Shown: positions 1 to 6,624 of the stretch, piece after piece | Numbering within the stretch: the first letter of the stretch is position 1 | Layout: the number at the start of each line of letters is the position of its first letter | Source: Paludibacteraceae bacterium | GTDB taxonomy: Bacteria; Bacteroidota; Bacteroidia; Bacteroidales; Paludibacteraceae | Direction: 5' to 3' | Assembly: GCA_017402895.1 (NCBI GenBank) | Contig: JAFPLG010000147.1 | Span: 1-17,424, forward strand | Length of the DNA stretch: 17,424 nucleotides | Notes under the pieces: model-generated | The model's database searches: none | What the model saw: the letters and a program-made list of their open reading frames with translations, nothing else | Told to the model about the DNA's origin: nothing | Position numbers and translations under genes: made by a program

Positions 1-738
1 ATAGAGAAGTCGCCACACGAAGTGAAGCTGCATGCCGGCGATACGCTACTCTTTGAGTGCCCGCCGAAACTGAATATCCATACCGAGCAACTGAATTCGC
101 AACTCTATTTCTACGATTCGGACCAGGTGCCGAACATCGGTAAGAAAACACTTATCTCCACCGCTATCATGATTGCAATGGTCGTGCTGTCGGCACTAAA
201 TGTACTACCGTTGCTGCAGTGTGCGTTCCTCGCAGCGTTTGCGATGCTCATTTTCCGTTGCTGCAGTCCCGATCAGGCAATGAAAGCCATCAACTGGGAC
301 ATCCTGATGGTCTTTGCCGGTTCGGTGGTCCTTGGACTGGCAATCCAGAATACCGGCATTGCCGAAAGGCTTGCGTATGGCATACTGGATATATGCGGCA
401 CAAACCCGATTGTCGTGATGACGGCGATATGCTTTGTGGCTACGTTTATCACGGAGTTTATCTCCAACACAGCCGCCGGTGCGATGTTCTTCCCGATTAT
501 GTATCAGGCGGCCGTGCAGTTAGGTTACGAACCGTATCCGTTCCTCATCGCACTGATGATCAGCGTGAGCAGCAGTTTCGCTACGCCTATCGGTTCGCCG
601 ACCCACATGCTCGTCTATGCTCCGGGCGGTTACCGCTTCAGCGACTTCATGCGCATCGGCCTACTGATGAACCTCATCATCCTGGCAGCGAATATCTTTA
701 TCGTGAATATTGTGTATCCCTTAACTCCATTACACTAA
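1..738 (+). CDS. SLC13-family permease, C-terminal part (5' end outside window)
   Basis: The frame is open from base 1, so the gene starts upstream; 245 residues plus the stop are visible. The first ~24 visible residues look like the end of a TrkA-C (RCK-C) domain (GDTLLFECPP). A membrane domain follows, with about six hydrophobic segments. It carries SLC13-type hallmarks: SNTAAG in the middle and the re-entrant-loop-like ATPIGSPTHMLVYAPGG near the C terminus. SLC13-type carriers with TrkA-C domains move anions such as sulfate or dicarboxylates across the inner membrane, often with sodium. The substrate cannot be read here. Cysteine-synthesis genes lie about 6 kb downstream, but a terminator and promoter intervene, so they are weak support for sulfate. 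Only 3 bases separate this stop from the next start, so co-transcription is likely. The GTG at 22 is internal, not a real start. Confidence 0.85.
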   Translation: MEKSPHEVKLHAGDTLLFECPPKLNIHTEQLNSQLYFYDSDQVPNIGKKTLISTAIMIAMVVLSALNVLPLLQCAFLAAFAMLIFRCCSPDQAMKAINWDILMVFAGSVVLGLAIQNTGIAERLAYGILDICGTNPIVVMTAICFVATFITEFISNTAAGAMFFPIMYQAAVQLGYEPYPFLIALMISVSSSFATPIGSPTHMLVYAPGGYRFSDFMRIGLLMNLIILAANIFIVNIVYPLTPLH

Positions 739-741
739 AGA

Positions 742-2859
742 ATGAAAAAATCATCTGAGAAAAAGACAAAAAAAGACCATGGTGGTCTGTGGATCATCCT
801 GGTGGCGGCTATCGCACTGGAAGCCATCTCCTGCCTCATGTACTTCACCAGCCGTGTGGCTATTCGTCACGAGGCCGAGCAACGTGCCAAGACCGAGTTG
901 CGCCGTGCCGAACTGGAGATAGACGTGCATGCTATTGAGATGGAAACAGCCGCCAAGACCCTGGCCAAGTTGGCCGAGAAATACCTGGAAGAGCCGGATT
1001 CTATGTATGCCGCCACCCGTCTGGCGGTGAGTACGCTACGTGCAAACACCAGTATGGCGGTAGCGTTCATCCCGGATTATTTCCCCAGCCTGGGGACGTT
1101 CTTCGAGGTCTGCAGTAGCCGTCTTGCTGAAGATAGTGTCTATACGCGCCAGATAGGCAGTAAGGAACACGACTACACCCAGATGGAATGGTACCAAAAC
1201 GGCTTTATGCACGATAGTTGCTGGTGGTGCGAACCCTACCTGGACGATTCGGGGTCCCGAACCTATGTAGTCAGTTGTTCGTACCCCGTGCGCGATAGAA
1301 GTGGTAAGGTTGTGGCCGTTGTATGTATAGACATGTCGCTGGATGCACTCAAGAACCTGTCTGAGTATCTGCAGGTATATCCCGATAGCTATTATTCTAT
1401 CCGTTCCGGCACAGGCGTGGAGATTGTTCCCGCTCCGGATACTGTACCAGGCCGCAAGTATAATATCTTCGGCGAAGAGATAGATGCTACGGGATGGCAG
1501 ATTGAGATTATCATACCCGATGACGAACTCTTCCGCGACCTGAATCATGTTGGTCGTATCGTCGCATTGCTGATGCTACTGGGTCTGGCAATGCTGATTC
1601 TAATAGTATGGTACGCCGGACGCAACAACAAACGACTTATCGAATCAACAGCCCGCAACCGGAGCATGGAGAACGAACTCAATATCGCTCGTAAGATCCA
1701 GATGGCCATGCTGCCGAATCGTTTCCCGCCCTTCCCGGACTATCCGAACCTGAATGCTCATGGTGTGGTCATTCCGGCCAAAGAGGTTGGCGGCGACTTG
1801 TTCGACTTCTATATCCGCGAGAACCGGCTGTTCTTCTGCGTGGGAGACGTGAGTGGAAAAGGTGTTCCGGCGTCTATCGTGATGGCCATGACGCGTTCTA
1901 TCTTCCGTAGTTTCACGTCCTATCTCAACAGTCCGGCGCAGATCGTCACGCAGATGAACGATTCGCTAAGCGGTGAAGGCAATGACCAGAGTATGTTTGT
2001 TACGCTGTTCCTGGGCGTGCTCGACCTCAGTACCGGTGAACTCAAATACTGCAATGCCGGCCATAATGCACCGATTCATTTACGAATGGACGATTTGCGA
2101 TTTACGATTTTGGATTGCATAGCTAATCTGCCTCTTGGTGTATTAGGTGGATTTGCATACCAGGAACAAGAAGCGAAGATGGAAGTAGGTGACACCCTCT
2201 TCCTCTATACTGACGGACTGACCGAAGCGGAGAACAGCGCACATGAGTTGTTTGGTGAGGAACGAATGATGGAAAGCTTAAAGGGGATGGGTGAAAGGTT
2301 AAAGGAGCCGCGAGAACTCATTGCAGATATGCACCAAGCTGTGGCTTCGTTTGTAGGCGATGCTGAGCAGAGTGACGACCTGACCATGTTCGCCATTCGT
2401 TTATTAGACAAACGACAAACGACAAACGACAAACGACCAATGTCCGGAGGACACTACTCCCTCGTCATGCGCAATGATATCCAACAGATTCCTACCTTGG
2501 CCGAGTGGATAGAGATGATTGGTCTGCCTCAGGAACTCAACATGCCGATCAACCTGGCGCTGGAGGAAGCGGTCAGCAACGTGATGCTCTATGCCTATCC
2601 GGGCAAGAGTGGACAAGTGCTCGTGGAATGTGAGAAGTGCCAAGAGCCTAAAGGCCAAAAACTGGTATTCACCATCACCGACAGCGGCGTACCCTTCGAT
2701 CCGACACAACAGAAAGATCCGGACGTGACGCAGAGTGCTGAAGAACGCCCGATTGGTGGACTTGGAATCTTCCTTGTTCGCCAGATCATGGACGACATCC
2801 GCTATGAGCGTAAAGATGATAAGAATATCCTTACACTCGTCAAGAAACTAAATGGCTAA
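742..2859 (+). CDS. Membrane sensor SpoIIE/PP2C phosphatase fused to RsbW-like kinase domain
   Basis: This 705-residue protein is predicted to sit in the inner membrane. TM1 is at about 16-36. A periplasmic Cache-like sensor follows (about 40-265; see SYPVRDRSGKVVAVVCID at 180-197). TM2 is at about 271-292, then a short signalling helix (about 295-325). The PP2C/SpoIIE phosphatase domain spans about 340-555, with metal-binding aspartates in GGDLFDFY (D352), GDVSGKG (D369), YTDGL (D491) and SDDLTM (D545-546). The last domain (about 575-705) is a GHKL ATPase of the RsbW/SpoIIAB kind, with the N-box ALEEAVSNVMLYAY, DSGVPFDP and the glycine loop IGGLGIF. Such proteins phosphorylate and dephosphorylate a STAS partner, and a STAS gene is next. 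HsbR of Pseudomonas similarly joins PP2C and kinase domains. Three tracts of 7-base-period DNA lie inside the gene, one at the PP2C/kinase boundary. The ligand and final output are unknown. Confidence 0.93.
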   Translation: MKKSSEKKTKKDHGGLWIILVAAIALEAISCLMYFTSRVAIRHEAEQRAKTELRRAELEIDVHAIEMETAAKTLAKLAEKYLEEPDSMYAATRLAVSTLRANTSMAVAFIPDYFPSLGTFFEVCSSRLAEDSVYTRQIGSKEHDYTQMEWYQNGFMHDSCWWCEPYLDDSGSRTYVVSCSYPVRDRSGKVVAVVCIDMSLDALKNLSEYLQVYPDSYYSIRSGTGVEIVPAPDTVPGRKYNIFGEEIDATGWQIEIIIPDDELFRDLNHVGRIVALLMLLGLAMLILIVWYAGRNNKRLIESTARNRSMENELNIARKIQMAMLPNRFPPFPDYPNLNAHGVVIPAKEVGGDLFDFYIRENRLFFCVGDVSGKGVPASIVMAMTRSIFRSFTSYLNSPAQIVTQMNDSLSGEGNDQSMFVTLFLGVLDLSTGELKYCNAGHNAPIHLRMDDLRFTILDCIANLPLGVLGGFAYQEQEAKMEVGDTLFLYTDGLTEAENSAHELFGEERMMESLKGMGERLKEPRELIADMHQAVASFVGDAEQSDDLTMFAIRLLDKRQTTNDKRPMSGGHYSLVMRNDIQQIPTLAEWIEMIGLPQELNMPINLALEEAVSNVMLYAYPGKSGQVLVECEKCQEPKGQKLVFTITDSGVPFDPTQQKDPDVTQSAEERPIGGLGIFLVRQIMDDIRYERKDDKNILTLVKKLNG
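2078..2119 (+). repeat. Degenerate heptad tract inside the PP2C domain
   Basis: Six successive 7-base words, ATTTACG, AATGGAC, GATTTGC, GATTTAC, GATTTTG and GATTGCA, stay in one register. They encode about residues 447-459, the variable stretch between the conserved NAGHNAP and PLGV motifs of the phosphatase domain. The period resembles the heptads in several gene gaps of this window. The call rests on reading period and similarity by eye. Confidence 0.5.
2276..2303 (+). repeat. Degenerate GGYKAAA-type heptad tract inside the PP2C domain
   Basis: Four consecutive 7-base words, GCTTAAA, GGGGATG, GGTGAAA and GGTTAAA, encode residues around 512-521 (SLKGMGERLK). This is a variable region between the FGEER and SDDLTM blocks. 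The words resemble those before the MATE gene (GGCTAAA, GGCGAAA), which suggests one class of short repeat both in gaps and inside this gene. Confidence 0.5.
2407..2437 (+). repeat. GACAAAC tandem repeat, 4 full copies plus GAC, in frame at a domain boundary
   Basis: Exact 7-base units start at 2407, 2414, 2421 and 2428, followed by a partial GAC at 2435. They encode the linker DKRQTTNDKR (residues 556-565) between the PP2C and kinase domains. Because 7 is not a multiple of 3, gain or loss of one unit shifts the frame. The two other frames downstream stop at 2475 and 2510, before the kinase domain. Four copies is a low number, so slippage may be rare. Confidence 0.9.
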
Positions 2860-2880
2860 ATAGCCCAATGATAAAATAAA

Positions 2881-2910
2881 TGGTAAATTATAAATGATTA
2901 AATTGTAAAT
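2881..2910 (+). repeat. 30-base heptad-period spacer before the STAS gene
   Basis: This element fills most of the 56-base gap between the phosphatase/kinase and STAS genes. It begins TGGTAAATTATAAATGA and matches 4290-4319 at 26 of 30 positions by hand alignment. It reads as 7-base words (TGGTAAA, TTATAAA, TGATTAA, ATTGTAA). No promoter of the TAnnTTTG type is visible in it. Confidence 0.7.
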
Positions 2911-2915
2911 AGCCT

Positions 2916-3218
2916 ATGAAAATCAACATGGTAAATGAGGGTGAGCAACTCGTTGCGCAACTCTCCGGAAGACTGGACACCGCGGCTGCTGCAGAAATTG
3001 CACCCGACTTCCAAAAACTGGCAGAACAAGCTGCCAAACACATCATTCTCGACTGCGCCCAACTGGAGTATATCTCTTCTTCGGGTCTGCGTCTGTTCCT
3101 CGCTCTCCGCAAAGAGTCTGCTGCCAAGAGTGGCAAACTGCAGGTACGTGCTATCAATGCCGACATCCGTCAAGTGTTTATGATGACCGGCTTCATCAGC
3201 CTCTTTGATATTATTTAA
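2916..3218 (+). CDS. STAS-domain anti-sigma-factor antagonist (SpoIIAA/RsbV-like)
   Basis: This is a 100-residue single-domain protein, the usual size of SpoIIAA/RsbV proteins. It has the N-terminal strand pattern ending in LSGRLDT (residues 16-22), a central ILDCAQLEYISSSGLR segment, and a C-terminal helix ending FISLFDII. The phosphorylatable serine of this family lies just before the conserved (S/T)G step. Here that is Ser55 or Ser56 of SSSG; the preceding position, often Asp, is Ser54. It is the likely substrate of the phosphatase/kinase encoded just upstream. In known systems the unphosphorylated form binds an anti-sigma factor or another effector. Only 2 bases separate its stop from the start of the RelA/SpoT-type synthetase, so the two are probably translated together. 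Its own target is not in the window. Confidence 0.93.
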   Translation: MKINMVNEGEQLVAQLSGRLDTAAAAEIAPDFQKLAEQAAKHIILDCAQLEYISSSGLRLFLALRKESAAKSGKLQVRAINADIRQVFMMTGFISLFDII

Positions 3219-3220
3219 TT

Positions 3221-4273
3221 ATGGATCTGCATTCAGAAATGCTTTTGGAGGAGTACCGCGAAGCCAAGCCTGTATTCGAGAAGATGCAGGTTGAAGTGAC
3301 GCGTATCCTACGAGAAGCCCTGGAGCGTAACGGCCTCATCGTCACGGCGGTGGAGACGCGTATCAAGACCGAAGAGAGTCTGGCCGGCAAGTTAGCCCTC
3401 AAGGGCTCTAAGTACGCCACGCTCAGCGATATTACCGACATCCTCGGTGCGCGTATCATCACGTTCTATACCGATGACGTCGATCGTATAGCTGCCATGG
3501 CGGAGCAACTCTTCGAGATCGACTGGACAAACTCTGTCGATAAGCGCAAACTGCACCAGCTGGACAGTTTTGGCTACAACTCGCTCCATTATATCTGTCG
3601 CCTGCCGGGCTACGACTACCGTTTCGAATTGCAACTGCGTACGACGCTTCAGCACGCATGGGCCGCTATCAATCACGACACCGGCTACAAGTCCGGCGTG
3701 GAGATACCGCGAGAGTACATGCGCCGCATGAATCGTTTGGCCGGTATGCTGGAAATGGCCGATGATGAGTTCAGCCGTATCCGCATGGAGATCAACGATT
3801 ATCGTCGTCGTGTACAACAACTGGTGCAGAATGGTCAACTGGATGATGTGCTGCTGGACGGTGATGCTTTCCGTAGTTTCTTGAATGCGAGACCGTTTGA
3901 CAAACTCAACAAACGCATCGCAGCTATCAACCAGGCAGAGATCCAAGAGGTGCCTTTGATGCAGTATCTGAAGGTGCTCAAAGCACTGGACTGCAACACA
4001 TTAGGCGATGTCTCAAGGCTGCGTAATCAATACGAGGAGGATGCCTATGCACTGGCACGGCATCAGTTGGGAAACACCGACCTCGATATCATCTCTTCGG
4101 CCGTCGGACTGCAGAATATATGCATCGTATGTATCCTCTCGCAAGGCGGTGGTAAGATCGGTTTGTTGCGTTTCTTCAATGCGCTTAACGGAGAGAATAT
4201 CAATAATGAAGAACTGGCCGAACTGACTTTCAAGCAGGCATTGAACCTACCGTTTATGCAGACTGAAAACTGA
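3221..4273 (+). CDS. Stand-alone RelA/SpoT-type nucleotide pyrophosphokinase with unassigned C-terminal region
   Basis: This 350-residue cytoplasmic protein has a RelA/SpoT synthetase domain at about 20-165. Visible catalytic elements are R47 and K49 in RIKTEES, D73 in TDILGARI, the G-loop GYNSLHY (118-124), E136 in FELQLRT, and H152 in the AWAAINHD segment. All key residues of an active (p)ppGpp synthetase-type fold appear present. There is no N-terminal HD hydrolase, no TGS and no ACT domain, so it is not a full-length Rel. Residues ~165-350 form a mostly helical region that I do not recognise; it is longer than in small synthetases such as RelP/RelQ. The product could be (p)ppGpp or pppApp, or the domain could modify another pyrophosphate acceptor as toxic small synthetases do. 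An HD-type hydrolase encoded two genes downstream could be the counter-enzyme. Confidence 0.88.
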   Translation: MDLHSEMLLEEYREAKPVFEKMQVEVTRILREALERNGLIVTAVETRIKTEESLAGKLALKGSKYATLSDITDILGARIITFYTDDVDRIAAMAEQLFEIDWTNSVDKRKLHQLDSFGYNSLHYICRLPGYDYRFELQLRTTLQHAWAAINHDTGYKSGVEIPREYMRRMNRLAGMLEMADDEFSRIRMEINDYRRRVQQLVQNGQLDDVLLDGDAFRSFLNARPFDKLNKRIAAINQAEIQEVPLMQYLKVLKALDCNTLGDVSRLRNQYEEDAYALARHQLGNTDLDIISSAVGLQNICIVCILSQGGGKIGLLRFFNALNGENINNEELAELTFKQALNLPFMQTEN

Positions 4274-4275
4274 AA

Positions 4276-4319
4276 GGTAAAAGGCCTATTGGTAAATTGT
4301 AAATGAAAAAAATGTAAAT
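4276..4319 (+). repeat. Heptad-period spacer before the APH-like gene
   Basis: The 51-base gap after the synthetase gene is mostly 7-base words such as GGTAAAA (4276), TGGTAAA (4290) and TTGTAAA (4297). Positions 4290-4319 match the spacer at 2881-2910 at 26 of 30 positions. Nothing like a terminator or a TAnnTTTG promoter is visible, so the operon probably reads through. Confidence 0.65.
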
Positions 4320-4324
4320 GTTTT

Positions 4325-5164
4325 ATGGAACCTATTCTAATTGATTTGAATGATTATGTGCGCACCGGCGAGGGAGCCAATGGCGCAAGTTACAACCATA
4401 AGTCGGACCCCAGTATCATGATGAAGATGTACTTCCGCAACTTCGAAGCGGCTGCATTGGAACTGGAGTTGGCACAGAAAGTATATGCGGCCGGTATTCC
4501 GACGCCCGAACCCGGTGACTTGGTTACCGATGGTGAGCGTATTGGCATTCGTTTCCGCCGCATCGAAGGCAAGAAATCCTATTCGCGTGCCTGTGGTGAC
4601 GAACCCGAGAAAGCACCTGAGTTTGGACGTGAGTTCGCACAGCTATGCAAGAAACTGCACAGTATTCACGTGGACACGACACAGTTCGAATCCGTCAAGG
4701 ACCGTCTCTACCGCATGTTGGACAACAATCCGGACTTTACACCCGAACAGAAGCAGAAATTGCACGATTTTATCGCAGCTGCACCGGATGCTGACACGGC
4801 CATCCACGGTGACCTGCAGTTCGGAAACGGCATCTTCACGGACAAAGACGGCGTGCACACGCAATACTTCATCGACCTGGGTGACTTCTGCTACGGTTAT
4901 CCGATGTTCGACCTGGGTATGGTCTATCTCTGCTGCTGTCTGAATGACGAGTCATGGACCATGGAAGTGAACCATATGTCCAATGCCACAGCCCGTAAGT
5001 TCTGGGACGGTTTCGCCAGGGAATACTTTGGTGCGGATGCAGATCTTGAAGAAATAGAAAAAAACGTCCGTATCTATGCCGGTCTGAAGACCATCATGAT
5101 TGAACGTGACACCCACTGTCCGATGCCTCAATTCCGGGCAATGTTAGAAGGAACAATTTACTAA
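4325..5164 (+). CDS. APH-fold kinase, TIGR02172-like (substrate unknown)
   Basis: This 279-residue protein has the aminoglycoside-phosphotransferase/choline-kinase fold. The catalytic loop HGDLQFGN (H161-N168) carries the base D163 and a metal-binding N168. The second metal motif is in FIDLGDFCYGYPMFDLG (about 182-198). The N-terminal lobe has a glycine-containing loop (TGEGANGASY, 14-23) and a likely ATP lysine, K34, in MMKMYF. It resembles the TIGR02172 family of uncharacterised APH-like proteins by my recognition. There is no reason from sequence or context to call it an antibiotic-resistance enzyme. It lies between the alarmone-type synthetase and the HD hydrolase, suggesting a small-molecule or protein kinase role in the same pathway. 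Its stop is 1 base before the next start. Confidence 0.85.
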   Translation: MEPILIDLNDYVRTGEGANGASYNHKSDPSIMMKMYFRNFEAAALELELAQKVYAAGIPTPEPGDLVTDGERIGIRFRRIEGKKSYSRACGDEPEKAPEFGREFAQLCKKLHSIHVDTTQFESVKDRLYRMLDNNPDFTPEQKQKLHDFIAAAPDADTAIHGDLQFGNGIFTDKDGVHTQYFIDLGDFCYGYPMFDLGMVYLCCCLNDESWTMEVNHMSNATARKFWDGFAREYFGADADLEEIEKNVRIYAGLKTIMIERDTHCPMPQFRAMLEGTIY

Positions 5165-5165
5165 T

Positions 5166-5744
5166 ATGGCAAATAAATTCTTAGAAACAGACCTGCTTGA
5201 CCGCGCGATCATTTTCGCTGTCAACGCACACCACAACACAGAACGTCGTGGTAAGGGCTTTCCCTATATCGTCCATCCGATGGAAGCGGTGGAAATCGTA
5301 GCCACCATCACGCCCGACCAGGAACTGCTGGCAGCTGCTGCACTCCATGACACCATCGAAGACACCGATGTGACCGTAGAAGATATCCGTCGTGAGTTCG
5401 GTGGCCGTATAGCCGAACTCGTTCATGCTGAGAGTGACCAGTTCACCGAAGGTGTCTCCGAAGAAGACAGTTGGCATGACCGTAAGCAGGCGGCTATCGA
5501 CCGCCTTGCAGCAGCGTCCCATGATGCGAAGATTGTGGCTATGGGCGATAAACTGAGTAACATGCGGGCTATCTGGCGCGACTACCAGACCCGGGGTGAC
5601 GAACTATGGAATATCTTCCACGTCAAGGATAAAGCCTCGCACGAGTGGCACTACCGCGGACTGGCCGCCTCCCTGAGCGAACTGAGTGACACTTTTGCCT
5701 ATAAAGAGTTCATACACTTGATTGATGAAGTTTTTAAAAAGTGA
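5166..5744 (+). CDS. Small HD-domain hydrolase of RelA/SpoT (MESH1/SAH) type
   Basis: This 192-residue single-domain protein matches the hydrolase half of Rel/SpoT. Motifs in order are AVNAHH then RRGKGFPYIVHP (H37), AALHDTIEDT with the metal/catalytic H61, D62, E65 and D66, and MGDKLSNM (D128, N132). These are the residues expected of a manganese-dependent (p)ppGpp 3'-pyrophosphohydrolase, though related HD proteins act on other substrates such as NADPH. It has no synthetase domain. Paired with the stand-alone synthetase two genes upstream, it would complete a split synthesis/degradation cycle outside any full-length Rel protein. The stop TGA at 5742 overlaps the GTG start of the next gene (GTGA), indicating translational coupling. 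Confidence 0.88.
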   Translation: MANKFLETDLLDRAIIFAVNAHHNTERRGKGFPYIVHPMEAVEIVATITPDQELLAAAALHDTIEDTDVTVEDIRREFGGRIAELVHAESDQFTEGVSEEDSWHDRKQAAIDRLAAASHDAKIVAMGDKLSNMRAIWRDYQTRGDELWNIFHVKDKASHEWHYRGLAASLSELSDTFAYKEFIHLIDEVFKK

Positions 5745-6544
5745 AAATTATCTTTGAACATATTGATAATGCGCGTGACTTAGGAGGTATTATCGGAGCA
5801 GGCGGCAATGCTATCATTCCGCATCGACTGCTGCGTACCGCACATCTGCATGATGCGACGGATGCAGACGTAGAGCGGCTCAAAGAGGAATATAACCTCT
5901 GCCGCATCTTCGATTTTCGTTCGATGGGAGAGTTCCAAGCCATTCCGGACCGTGAGATAGAGGGCGTACAACATCATCTGCTCCCGACCATTGATATGCG
6001 TGCCGAGCAACAAACCGGCAAACCCATACCGGAAGAGGCATTTCTGGAACTGGATCGACATATCGTCAACTATTCCTTCTATCCCGAGGTGCAGCAGATG
6101 GCAGCAAACATGTACCCGTCGCTCATCCGAAGTGAGTTCTCGCAACTCCAGTATGCCGCATTCCTGCGTCTGATTGTCGAAGCACCCGAGGACGGAGGTA
6201 TTCTTTGGCACTGCGCGCAGGGCAAAGATCGAACCGGGTGGGGTGCCGCTTTCCTGATGTTTGCCTTGGGCGTAGATAGGGAAACCGTCATTGCCGATTT
6301 TGACCTAAGTAACGAAGCCTACCGCCCCCTTGTTAATCGACTGAATGCGGATGTGTTGGCGCGCGGAGGAGGAGAAAACGAGATGGCTGTTATCCAGGCT
6401 TTTATGGGCGTCTCTACGAAAAACTTTATCTCCACACTCCATCTCATCGATCGTGAGTATGGCGGGATGACCAATTACCTGCACGATATTCTATGCCTCT
6501 CGCATGACGATATCCGCCTCCTTCGCAAACGCTATTTGGCTTAA
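5741..6544 (+). CDS. Tyrosine-protein phosphatase-like protein (Y_phosphatase3 type)
   Basis: This 267-residue protein carries the CX5R signature as HCAQGKDRTG, with nucleophile C158 and R164. The N-terminal ARDLGG motif (11-16) and an IFDFRSMGEF segment (57-66) are typical of the bacterial Y_phosphatase3/IphP group. The KD pair inside the P-loop (K162, D163) also occurs in family members that hydrolyse phosphoinositides, so a protein target is not assured. No signal peptide is visible, so it is probably cytoplasmic. The start is a GTG at 5741 inside the GTGA overlap with the HD gene; no nearby ATG would keep the ARDLGG motif. It is the last gene of block 1, and a hairpin terminator follows 7 bases after the stop. 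Confidence 0.9.
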   Translation: MKIIFEHIDNARDLGGIIGAGGNAIIPHRLLRTAHLHDATDADVERLKEEYNLCRIFDFRSMGEFQAIPDREIEGVQHHLLPTIDMRAEQQTGKPIPEEAFLELDRHIVNYSFYPEVQQMAANMYPSLIRSEFSQLQYAAFLRLIVEAPEDGGILWHCAQGKDRTGWGAAFLMFALGVDRETVIADFDLSNEAYRPLVNRLNADVLARGGGENEMAVIQAFMGVSTKNFISTLHLIDREYGGMTNYLHDILCLSHDDIRLLRKRYLA

Positions 6545-6550
6545 ACGTTC

Positions 6551-6589
6551 AAAAATCTCACCTAACTCTTGCACGGGTGGGATTTTTTT
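6551..6589 (+). terminator. Hairpin terminator after the signalling operon
   Basis: A 12-base arm AAAAATCTCACC (6551-6562) pairs with GGTGGGATTTTT (6576-6587), with one G-U wobble and a 13-base loop. A T run extends to 6589. It starts 7 bases after the tyrosine-phosphatase stop, which fits Rho-independent termination of block 1. Confidence 0.85.
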
Positions 6590-6599
6590 CGTACCTTTG
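6569..6599 (+). promoter_or_regulatory. Bacteroidetes-type promoter for the cys/efflux operon
   Basis: The -7 element TACCTTTG (6592-6599) fits the TAnnTTTG consensus. A TTG at 6569-6571, 20 bases upstream, fits the -33 element. Transcription would start near 6605, giving a leader of about 20 bases before the ATG at 6625. The -33 element lies in the loop region and the spacer in the 3' arm of the preceding terminator, so the two signals share DNA. Confidence 0.8.
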
Positions 6600-6624
6600 C
6601 ACCCGATTTATAATTTGGAGTAGT

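Noticed and set aside
2407..2437. CRISPR-like or insertion-sequence end
   Set aside because: The units are 7 bases long without spacers, and there are no inverted ends or transposase genes.
4325..5164. Aminoglycoside-resistance enzyme
   Set aside because: Only the general kinase fold and catalytic loop are shared; there are no mobile elements or resistance context, and the neighbours are signalling genes.
3221..5744. A proven toxin-antitoxin (toxSAS-type) pair
   Set aside because: The synthetase and the HD hydrolase could fit, but no sequence feature distinguishes a toxic from an alarmone-making enzyme here, and another gene lies between them; kept as a hypothesis only.
6577..6624. N-terminal extension of the cysteine-rich protein from the in-frame start at 6577
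   Set aside because: It lies within the terminator arm and promoter and ahead of the expected transcription start; the ATG at 6625 gives a normal protein.
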